A DNA stretch of 16,187 nucleotides from Isotricha intestinalis. Its lineage: Eukaryota > Ciliophora > Litostomatea > Vestibuliferida > Isotrichidae. The position numbers and the translations under genes were made by a program. The stretch is taken from positions 1 to 16,187 of the forward strand of contig JAJJLU010004240.1 in the NCBI GenBank assembly GCA_023807065.1. The letters run 5' to 3'. The notes beneath the pieces were generated by a model. The model ran no database searches. It worked only from the letters and a program-made list of their open reading frames with translations, and was not told the DNA's origin. Every line of letters starts with the position of its first letter. Within the stretch, counting starts at the first letter, position 1. Below are positions 8,598 to 15,849 of this stretch, one piece after another.

Positions 8598-8687
8598 AAT
8601 AAATCTTTTTTTAAAAATTTTTAAATTAAAATTAAATTTATACAAACAATATTAAAAAAATAAATGAAAGTTTAATTTTTTTTTTAA

Positions 8688-9235
8688 GTCAAATACAGTT
8701 TTCAATTTCAAAATTCGAATAAAATAACAACTGGATCAAGAAATCAAGAAGAACAAGTAAATAATAAAAATATAAACAATATAATAAATCCAAATATTTT
8801 AAAAGATTTTTTTGAATATAATCTTCAATCAATTGATTTATTAGCAACATTAAGAATTACTTCATTAAAATATTATTTTCACAGTTAAAAAAATAAATCT
8901 TGATTCAATTCAAATTTTTATAATTAATAGAGATAATAGTAATAAAGAATTAAATTATCAAATTTAATAAATAAAGGAAATAATTGTATATATGAATTAT
9001 ATTATATTTTTTCTAGAGATATAACTAAAATTACAGTTGATTTTTATCAAATGAATATTGATAAAATTTTTCTTAAATTATCTTCTATTTGTTCTATTCA
9101 AATACTTAAAATTATAATTAAGATAAATTAAATAATTCACTTTCAATTGATTCTCTTAGAATTTTTGGATTAAGAATAATTGATATTAATTCAAAAGAAA
9201 AAAAAAGTAATGAATCAATCAAAAGAAATTAATAA
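8688..9235 (+). pseudogene. Decayed protein-coding gene, copy 1
   Basis: A chain of open frames in changing phase, with no start codon. 8688-8885 encodes a stretch including LKDFFEYNLQSIDLLATLRI. 8887-8964 continues with KKINLDSIQIFIINRDNSNK. 8965 to about 9129 shifts again (CIYELYYIFSRDITKITVDF), and about 9124-9232 shifts once more (SLSIDSLRIFGLRIIDINSK). Codon content is protein-like throughout, yet stops and frameshifts join the pieces, so I read it as a pseudogene. Undetected short introns could explain some of the breaks; one acceptor-like TTTTCACAG ends at 8884. The family is not recognised. The same breaks occur in copy 2 at 15850-16187, so damage predates duplication. Confidence 0.6.
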
Positions 9236-9263
9236 TAAATTAACCTTAAAAAATATAATAAAT

Positions 9264-9281
9264 TCTTATTTCGAAATAAGA
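9264..9281. repeat. Perfect 18-bp palindrome upstream of the acetyltransferase gene
   Basis: TCTTATTTCGAAATAAGA is identical to its reverse complement and lies 139 bp before the GNAT start codon, in otherwise featureless A/T-rich DNA at the end of the decayed gene. It could be a dimer-binding site; no evidence beyond symmetry. Confidence 0.6.
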
Positions 9282-9420
9282 GTTAATCACAATTTATGAT
9301 TTATTTTCTTCTTTATGTATTAGAACTTTATTTTTATATTGGGATTGTGCTTAATACCTTTTGAAAAATAATTAATTTTTTGTATATATAAAAATAATAA
9401 TTTGTTTAATCTATTTAAAA

Positions 9421-9951
9421 ATGGAAAATATTAACATAATAAAAAAGAAATTAAAAACTAAATTTATAAATTTAAATGATAAAGATAATTTAGATAAAAT
9501 TAAAAAACTTTATTTTTCTGCTTTTCCAGAAAATGAATTATTAAATTTCGAAGATTTAATTCATTCTAGAGTTTTCAAGGGAAATAAAATAATTGCTTTT
9601 TACGATGATAAAACTTTTGTTGGCTTTGCTGTAATTATCACAAAATTTCATATATGTAATATATTATATATAGCTATTGAAAAAGAATTGAGAGGAAAAG
9701 GATATGGAACTCAAGCACTAAAAAATATTATTAAGTATTGCCAAAAAAATAGAATAGTGGTAGATGTCGAAGACCCAGATAAAAATGAATTTAAAAAAGA
9801 AGAAAGATTAAAAAGAATTAATTTTTATTTGAAAGCTGGTTTCAAATTAACAAATATAAAATATAATTGGAATGGAGAGGATTATATAATTTTGGTTATA
9901 AATGGAGATATAACAGAAGATGAATTTTGGAATTTCTGGAAAAATAGATAA
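9421..9951 (+). CDS. GNAT-family N-acetyltransferase, bacterial-like
   Basis: A 176-residue, intron-free protein covering one GNAT domain, which moves an acetyl group from acetyl-CoA to an amine. The acetyl-CoA pyrophosphate-binding motif A is clear: RGKGYGTQAL at 91-100, after the strand ILYIAIEKEL. The N-terminus has the helix IKKLYFSAFPENEL and the strand-turn FYDDKTFVGFA (60-70). The C-terminal part VDVEDPDKNEFKKEERLKRI, then NFYLKAGFKL and NGEDYIIL, is the layout of small acetyltransferases that I associate with Firmicutes and other gut bacteria. The substrate is unknown. It stands alone between decayed genes, while its codon use is as A/T-rich as the host genes, so if it was transferred it has adapted or came from an A/T-rich donor. 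Start is an ATG in an A-rich context. Confidence 0.9.
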   Translation: MENINIIKKKLKTKFINLNDKDNLDKIKKLYFSAFPENELLNFEDLIHSRVFKGNKIIAFYDDKTFVGFAVIITKFHICNILYIAIEKELRGKGYGTQALKNIIKYCQKNRIVVDVEDPDKNEFKKEERLKRINFYLKAGFKLTNIKYNWNGEDYIILVINGDITEDEFWNFWKNR

Positions 9952-9994
9952 AGTTAAAAATATTTATAAAAAATAATAATTTTAAAATTCTTTT

Positions 9995-11460
9995 AAATTT
10001 TCTGCTCCAATTCATTGTGAATGTTCATATAATGAGAGAAATTGAAAGAGTAAAATATCCTTATTGAAAATATCAAAAAGCTAAAGTAAAAAATATTGGA
10101 TCTATTAATAATAAATGATATTAATTCAAATTCTAAAAATACTTTATCTTTTTCTTCAAGTCAATTTTCTTCTTCAAGTTCAGATAAAAAAATTATGAAA
10201 ATATTATCTAATAAAAATAATAAAATAAAAGATTCAAATTTATTTCATTTATCACAGTCAAAAATAAGTGAAATTGAAGAAATAATAATATTAAAAATTA
10301 TAAATCTAATTCTTTGAATAAAAAAGAACCGAAATATTTTATCTTAGAGAAAAGAATATTTTAAATTCAAATAATTCTTTACAAAACAATAAAGAAAAAA
10401 ACACAACTAACATAACAAAAACAACTTCCATTAATAGTAGATCAATAAATTTAAACAATAATAATATTTCTTCTATTAGAATGTCAATTTCAAATTTAAA
10501 AAATTCAAATTTAAGTATAAATTCCAAAGATAATTGTAATATTTTAACTACTTTGAATTTAAAAAATGCAATTGCAAATGTAGAATTAAATAATTCAGAA
10601 AAATAAAAAAAAATATTATAAATATTTTAACTATTTCTTCCAGTGAAAAAAATTATTAATTCTAGAATTTCAGTATAAAAACCTTTAATTCAAAAATCTT
10701 ATTTAAATTTTAATAAAAATTCAAGAATGATGAAAATAAACAATTTTTTCTTATTTTAACTAACTTTAGTGGAAAGATAAACTCTTAAAATTAAACTAAT
10801 CAAAAATTTCAAAAAATATTTTGAGATGATATTATCTCTAATTCATAAAAGAAGTTAATAAAGATATGAATAAATTTTGTTTTTAGAAGGAATAAAAGAG
10901 TAAAAACTTTTTCTAAAGATTTTGATTTAATTAATATTAAAAAAAATAAAGAATTAAAATTAATGAAAGAACTTTTAAATGAAAATTTAACAACAGAAAA
11001 TTATTTCCAGAATTTAAGATGTGAAACTGTAACTTATAATAATATATTAATTAAAGCTTTAAAGAATTTTGATGAACCTTTTTCTTGTTGATATAATAAA
11101 AAGTAGAAGGAAAATTAGAAATAAAACTTTAGAAAATAAAAAAAAAATTATGTCAAAGATTATAAAACAATTAATTTTTTAATAAATGAAGAAAATAAAG
11201 ATTTAATGAATTTAAAGATTTTGTTGATGATAATATTGAAATGATGAAATTTTTAAATAAAAAAGTTTATATTTCAAATTCAAAGGTGATTATATTTTCA
11301 ATAAAAATTTCAATAAAATTGAAAAAAAATGAAAAAAATAAGAGATTATAAAAGGAAAAAAAATAAAGCAATTACATAAATTCAAGACGAATTAAATTTT
11401 TTTATTTATTATAAACATATTTATTATTTTAGAATTTCTTTTTTTTAAAATAAATTTAAA
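9995..11460 (+). pseudogene. Decayed long Asn/Ser/Lys-rich gene
   Basis: No single frame spans this stretch, but several open pieces with protein-like codon content follow one another on the plus strand. 10096-10317 has a serine block (LSFSSSQFSSSSSDKKIMKI). About 10354-10605 reads SNNSLQNNKEKNTTNI and ends near NAIANVELNNSEK. About 10660-10740 includes LIQKSYLNFNKNS. 10888-11091 is a 68-codon piece with KELKLMKELLNENLTTENYF and FDEPFSC. About 11190-11300 reads FVDDNIEMMKFLNKK. A 33-nt GT...AG segment (10853-10885) just before the 68-codon piece has the size of the Rab introns. I infer a low-complexity, partly coiled-coil gene that has decayed. The exact limits are uncertain, and part of the patchwork could be real exons. 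Confidence 0.5.
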
Positions 11461-12008
11461 GAATTAAAAAATATTAAATAAAAAATAATTTCTAAAGTAG
11501 GGAAGAATTTTGATAGGGATTGGAGATTGGGCCTAGTCGCCAAACCATTTAAAAAAAATTAAAAAAATCTAAATTTAGAATTAATGAAAATAAGAATACG
11601 GAAATTAATGAAAAAATAAATATAAAAAAATTAATTCATCTTAATAAAAAATAATTTAAAAAATAAAATCTTCATGAAAAAAAAAATAAATTCAGAGAAA
11701 ACAAAAAATTCAATTTATTAATTAAAATTACTCCTTAAAATTTAATCAATTATTAAAGAAAATTGGTCAAAATGGAGAAAATGAAATATAACAAAATAAA
11801 TTATAAAAAGTTTAGAAAATGAAAAAAGAAAAGAATATTTTAATTAATTAATTATTAATTATGAAGGAAAGGTTAAGTTATTTAATTTATAAAAAACTTG
11901 AATAAAATGATAGATAAAATTAATTACATTTAAAAATTGATATTAAAAAAGAAAATTTAAAAAAAATTAAATGTTCAATTTTAACTCTTGAATAAATAAA
12001 TAAAATAT
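11461..12008. other. Gene-poor A/T-rich spacer with faint coding traces
   Basis: Mostly poly-A-like sequence. One GC-richer repeat lies at 11503-11544. At 11741-11848 one frame reads FNQLLKKIGQNGENEI and continues with stops where Gln would fit a coiled coil; this may be another gene remnant, but stops are so common in DNA this A/T-rich that I give it little weight. Confidence 0.4.
11503..11544 (+). repeat. GC-richer dispersed repeat, copy A
   Basis: Begins AAGAATTTTGAT and continues through GGGATTGGAGATTGGGCC to CGCCAAA. It stands out from the surrounding poly-A/T. About 33 of 42 aligned positions match the reverse complement of 12962-13002, with the first 12 bases identical. The two copies face each other around the hydrolase gene. 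Confidence 0.6.
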
Positions 12009-12830
12009 TTATTCTTTAATAAATTTTTTAATAGATTGAGCAAGTTCAACAGGTTTTTCCATTAAAATCATATGAGTAGTATTTTTAATACTATTTTCCA
12101 AAACGAATTTTCCACCAACATTATTTTTATAAAAATTAACAGTTTCCATAGAATATAAAGGAAAATCAGGCATAACATACATAAAAGGAACATTAATTTT
12201 TTTAATAAAAGGTCTTTGATCAGTTCTAAATAAAGAAAACCAAAGAGAAGCCATAATTAAAGGATCAATATTTCTCATAGAATCAACGTATGGGGTTTCC
12301 ATTTCTTTTGGAATTTTTTTAAATTCTGGATTCATTGCTTCTTTGATAATATAATAATTAGCATATCCTACATCATTAAAAATTCTATCTAAATCACTCA
12401 TTAAATCTTCATCAGTCCATTTTCCTTGTGCTAAACCACCTTTCCATCCTTTATTACTCAAATAAGGTGACATATCAACTGCAACTATTCTTTTTATTTT
12501 TGATGTTCCAAATTGATTTACATAATTATATATTGTTCCTGCACCCATTGAATGACCAATTAAAGTTATTTCTTTTAAATTTAAATATTCTATTATTTCA
12601 TTTAAATCTTTTGCTAATGATTCTACATTTAAATGAATTTTTGGAGTGTCTGTTGCTTCATGTCCTCTTTGATCATAGTATACACAACGATATTCTGATT
12701 TGAATTCGTTTATAAAGTTCTTTATTTTCAAATGAGATGATCCTAAACCATGTGAAAATAATATTGTTTCACCTTTTCCTACGTCTTCGTAGTATATTTT
12801 TGTCCCGTCAAATGATGTTAAATAAGGCAT
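12009..12830 (-). CDS. Alpha/beta-hydrolase fold enzyme, bacterial-like
   Basis: The 273-residue single-domain protein has the full alpha/beta hydrolase pattern. The oxyanion segment is FSHGLGSS (25-32), followed by VYYDQRGHEATD (50-61), the nucleophile elbow GHSMGAG with Ser94, a likely acid Asp222 in YVMPDFPLYS and the catalytic His253 in TTHMILMEKP. A cap region lies at about 125-200. The type is that of bacterial esterases, enol-lactonases and non-haem chloroperoxidases; the substrate cannot be told. There is no signal peptide or membrane segment, so it should be cytosolic. It has no introns and sits alone in decayed DNA, bracketed by inverted copies of a GC-richer repeat. A bacterial origin by transfer is likely but needs a phylogeny. 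The start codon follows a long A-run leader, seen as a T-run on the plus strand. Confidence 0.93.
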   Translation of the reverse strand: MPYLTSFDGTKIYYEDVGKGETILFSHGLGSSHLKIKNFINEFKSEYRCVYYDQRGHEATDTPKIHLNVESLAKDLNEIIEYLNLKEITLIGHSMGAGTIYNYVNQFGTSKIKRIVAVDMSPYLSNKGWKGGLAQGKWTDEDLMSDLDRIFNDVGYANYYIIKEAMNPEFKKIPKEMETPYVDSMRNIDPLIMASLWFSLFRTDQRPFIKKINVPFMYVMPDFPLYSMETVNFYKNNVGGKFVLENSIKNTTHMILMEKPVELAQSIKKFIKE

Positions 12831-12961
12831 TAATATTTTTTTTTTTTTTTTATTTTTATAGAAAATTTTAGGCTTTTTTATTGTACAATTATGTTATTTT
12901 TTTTAAAAAAATGAATACTGTTAAATTAATAATTATTAAAGTTAAAAATGATTAAAATTCA

Positions 12962-13002
12962 TTTGGAGATTGATCCAATCCCCAATTCACATCAAAATTC
13001 TT
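12962..13002 (-). repeat. GC-richer dispersed repeat, copy B (inverted)
   Basis: The reverse complement begins AAGAATTTTGAT and continues AATTGGGGATTGGATCAATC to CTCCAAA, matching copy A at 11503-11544 at about four positions in five with one gap. It lies 132 bp upstream of the hydrolase start codon. Confidence 0.6.
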
Positions 13003-13184
13003 TATTTATTAGAAGTTATGAATTAAAATATATAATAAAATTAAAAAATATTATTTCATGATTTAAGATATTTAGTTTATATTAATAATATATATAGAGC
13101 AATATTTGATAAATATGTTTTTTGTTTATATTTTATTTATTAAAGATGAAAATAAAATTAAAATGAAAAATATTTTCTTAAGAA

Positions 13185-13216
13185 AAAATTATTATCATAA
13201 TTATGATAATAATTTT
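13185..13216. repeat. Perfect 32-bp palindrome
   Basis: The left half AAAATTATTATCATAA is followed directly by its exact reverse complement, with no loop. It would extrude as a cruciform or fold as a hairpin in RNA. The same TTATCATA/TATGATAA pair recurs as a hairpin with a 5-nt loop at 13347-13367. Confidence 0.8.
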
Positions 13217-13346
13217 AAATATAAATACGTGAAAAATTATGCTGACTAAATTTTCTTTATTTGATTAAGCAAATAATTTAAATAATGAGAATTCTTGCAT
13301 ATAAAAGTTATATTAAATATAATAATTTATTAATAAGTAAATGATA

Positions 13347-13367
13347 TTATCATATTTTGTATGATAA
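13347..13367. repeat. Small hairpin sharing the palindrome motif
   Basis: TTATCATA, a 5-base loop TTTTG, then TATGATAA. The arms are the same 8-mer pair as in the 32-bp palindrome 150 bp earlier. Confidence 0.55.
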
Positions 13368-13679
13368 TAAATTAATTTAATTGATATTTTTTTTTTTGGA
13401 AAAAATTTATCTATGAAAAATTAAATTAATATGAATTTCTTCTAAAATTGAACTTCCTCCTTATATTTAATTTTAAGTATTTCTTTGTATTAAGATCAAA
13501 AAATAATTTTTTAAAAATAAAAAAGTTTGAAAAATTAAATCTTTAAAGTAAAAAAAATATAGTAATATTTAATTAAAATATAATTATCTTTTCAATTTTT
13601 AATAAAAAATATTTAATTTATCCTCATAAATTTTTAATATTAAAAAGGTTTTTGTCAAATGATGTAATTTTAATTTTTT

Positions 13680-14658
13680 ACCCTTCATTAATTAAAGGAT
13701 TTTTAAAAAATAATTAATTTAATATTAATTATTTTTATTTTTTCTTCATTTTGATTTTCAATTATTAAATTTTTATTAGATAATTCATTTTGTAAATTAG
13801 AAATAATACTTTTCATTTATTAATCTTCATTTTTAATTTTTCATTAATTTCAGCAATATTAACATTAATATTTTTTTTATTTTTTTAATTTATTTTCCTT
13901 AACATTTTTTTCTTTGATTTCAATTTGATTTTCATATTCTATATTATTATTACTTAAATTAATTATATTAATTAAAGTTATTAATATCAGAATTTTCATT
14001 TTCTTGATTATTAATTTCATTATATATTTTTTATGTATTTTCTCATAAATTTTTAGATAATCAACTTTTAACTAAAGTTTTAGATAAAACTGTAATTGGA
14101 CCTTAAGGGGCAAATTTTTTATAAGATTCTTCAAATCTATTATTTTGAAAAAATAAATCTTTTTATATTATGAATAAATAATAAATTATGAGTTAAATCT
14201 ATAAAAAATAAAGATAATAAATAAATAAAAATGAGTTATATTAACCGTTAATCTCGCAATTATTTTCCCCCCTTACAGAGCATGAATTTTTAACTCTTGG
14301 AGGAAAAATAATTAAGAGAATTTTTTTTGTCAAAAATTTAATTTTTTGGGGGAAAAATAATTAAGAGGGGAAAATAATTGTGAGACATACAGTATTTAAT
14401 CAAATTATATGCTTTTTCCAAAGTTTCATTCATTGTTTCTTCTCTATCATCAAATTATTTTTGAATTTCTGTTAATTTTTGATTGAATTTAAATTTCACA
14501 GAAAATTTAACTTGAGGAACATATTTAATTTCAAATTTAATTCCCTTTTCATGCTTCCAATTATCTTTTAATTTAATGCAATAATTATTTTGGTCTTCAT
14601 TTCCTGTTTCATAAAAACAAATTAATATTGGTGGTTCATTTGCTTGTGTACAACCCAT
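13680..14658 (-). pseudogene. Decayed gene for an MGC-start, possibly myristoylated coiled-coil protein
   Basis: Reading the minus strand from ATG at 14658, 67 codons begin MGCTQANEPPILICFYE and contain KDNWKHEKGIKFEIKYVPQV; Gly2-Cys3 is the pattern of N-myristoylation with palmitoylation. A TAA (14457-14455) then interrupts, but the same frame runs on for about 21 codons (FDDREETMNETLEKAYNLIK) up to the right end of a short inverted-repeat element. Beyond the element, protein-like sequence resumes near 14150 with NNRFEESYKKFAP, a TAA, then GPITVLSKTL. Further down come coiled-coil fragments in shifting frames (IEYENQIEIKEKNVKENK; SIISNLQNELSNKNLIIENQ), ending near 13700. It is most simply a former gene with stops, frameshifts and an inserted element. 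The family is not recognised. Confidence 0.6.
14241..14393. mobile_element. MITE-like element with terminal inverted repeats
   Basis: The arm TCTCGCAATTATTTTCCCCC (14252-14274) matches the reverse complement of 14363-14385 at 21 of 23 bases, and a looser match extends about 10 bases outward on both sides. TA dinucleotides at both outer ends would fit a TA target duplication as in Tc1/mariner elements. Inside, GGAGGAAAAATAATTAAGAG (14299-14318) is repeated in direct orientation at 14348-14367, so the A+G-rich unit occurs several times. At about 150 bp it has no coding capacity. It sits where the frame of the decayed MGC gene breaks off, consistent with insertion into that gene. Confidence 0.65.
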
Positions 14659-15009
14659 TTTTTTATTTCAATTTTTTTATTCTCATTTTCACCTTAAAAA
14701 ATAATTAATTTCTTTATTTTTTTCAAATAAAGAATTGTAATAAGATAATAACATTATTATTTTTTATAGACTTTATTTTTTTATTTATTTAATATTATTG
14801 TTTAAATATATTCATTTATTAGTTAAAGATATATAAAAAAATATTAAGTAATTCAATTTTAAATATATTAAATGTTTTTTTATGAAAAAAATTACATGAA
14901 AAATATGAATTATAATTAAAATGATTAAAAATATTAAATAGGAAAAAATGATTTTTATTTTTTTAAGTTTTTTATTTATTATATATATAAAACTTAAAAA
15001 CAATGCTTT
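14659..15009. other. A/T-rich spacer, no gene seen
   Basis: About 350 bp of near-pure A/T with long T-runs. A 63-codon hydrophobic minus-strand frame exists at 14812-15003 but looks like chance translation of A/T-rich DNA. It separates two decayed minus-strand genes and could contain the former promoter of the MGC gene. Confidence 0.55.
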
Positions 15010-15528
15010 TTAGAAGAAAAATTGAGTTATTTCTTTTTGAATACTTTGTTTAAATTTAATAATTTCCTCTTTTCTTTTTTTCATTCTATTAATTATATTA
15101 TCAAAACTATTTTTTATTATAACTGAATAAGCTCTATTTATTCTATTTTTAGGATTATTATCATTAAAATAATTATTATCAAAATCATTTTTTTAACTTC
15201 ATTATTAATTTTATTTTTTTTTAAAACATCATTATTATTTTTTTCATCTTCTAATTTTTCTTTATATCTTTGAATTTCTTCTTCTGATTTATTTTTTCTA
15301 TTCTTCAAATTCTGTTTGAGTTGTTATTAAATCTTCCATTTTTTCTTCTAATTTTCCTTTTAAATGTTCTATTTCAAATTCATATTGTCTTATTTTTTCT
15401 AAATGTTTTTCATTATCATTTTCTAAATCAATCAATTTATTTTTTAAAATATTTTTATTCTCTTTTATTTCTGAATATTCATTATGTAATTTATTCATTT
15501 CTTTATTTAATAATTCTATATCATTCAT
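15010..15528 (-). pseudogene. Frameshifted coiled-coil protein gene
   Basis: On the minus strand, 76 codons from ATG 15528 encode a clear coiled coil (LRQ-poor, Glu/Lys/Asn-rich; KLHNEYSEIKENKNILKNKL and QYEFEIEHLKGKLEEKMEDL). The frame then stops at a TAG, while the coiled coil carries on in a second frame (KSEEEIQRYKEKLEDEKNNN). After an A7 run it moves to a third frame (NRINRAYSVIIKNSFDNIIN, KEEIIKFKQSIQKE), which ends in a TAA at 15012-15010. Two single-base-type shifts are therefore enough to break about 170 codons. Decay, sequencing error in the A-run or an undetected intron are all possible. The frame is also open upstream of the ATG until the duplication boundary near 15541, so the true N-terminus may be lost. 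Confidence 0.6.
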
Positions 15529-15540
15529 TTTATCTTTAGA

Positions 15541-15777
15541 AAAAGAAAAAGTAATAATGAAGAAAATGAAGGAAATGCAAATAATGAACTAAAAGAAGAA
15601 GTAAATAATGAAGAAAAAGGAGAAAATGATGAAATTGAAAAAATAGATGAAGAAGTAAATGAAGAGAATAATGATGATGTAAATAATAATGAAAAAAATA
15701 AAGAGGTAGAAGAATTTTATGATGAAGAAGTAAAAGATGAAGTTAAACCTCAAGATGAAGCTGCACATGCCACTTAA
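15541..15777 (+). pseudogene. Partial duplicate of the SHIPPO gene tail (3' end only)
   Basis: The frame is open from before 15541 to TAA at 15775-15777 but has no start codon. It encodes NNEENEGNANNELKEEVNNE, then the same acidic tail as the SHIPPO gene, ending KDEVKPQDEAAHAT. The last 77 bp differ from 8521-8597 at only two positions. The 24-bp array is cut to two units, and the PGPGKY region is missing. Its left boundary abuts the start of the minus-strand coiled-coil pseudogene. It is an intact-frame fragment with no visible promoter or start, so probably not a gene. Confidence 0.8.
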
Positions 15778-15849
15778 AATAAATATTTTTTTAAAAATTT
15801 TTTAAATGAAAATATATTTATAAAAACATTTGTAAATTTTTTTTAAGTT

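Larger units (their letters stand above)
12831..13679. other. A/T-rich spacer, no gene seen
   Basis: Over 800 bp with no credible coding frame on either strand. It holds the leader of the hydrolase gene (long T-run at 12838-12850), repeat copy B, a 32-bp perfect palindrome and a related small hairpin. The rest is poly-A/T. Confidence 0.6.

Noticed and set aside
8013..8645. 210-codon Phe/Ile/Ser-rich minus-strand frame opposite the SHIPPO tail, and a second one at 8096-8404
   Set aside because: Both are antisense readings of the GAA/AAT repeat array; their periodic sequence only mirrors it.
8688..11460. Programmed +1 frameshifting of the Euplotes type
   Set aside because: The phase changes are not consistently +1 and do not sit at AAA-TAA or AAA-TAG slip sites; intact genes in the window need no shifts.
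12428..12703. 91-codon plus-strand frame
   Set aside because: Shadow on the strand opposite the well-supported hydrolase gene.
14096..14117. Possible third copy of the GC-richer repeat (AATTGGACCTTAAGGGGCAA)
   Set aside because: Similarity to 11503-11544 is short and gapped, and the sequence is better explained as the FAP-stop-GPIT part of the decayed MGC gene.
14812..15003. 63-codon hydrophobic minus-strand frame resembling a small membrane protein
   Set aside because: Made of Ile/Phe/Leu/Lys codons expected from near-pure A/T DNA; no conserved pattern and no support nearby.
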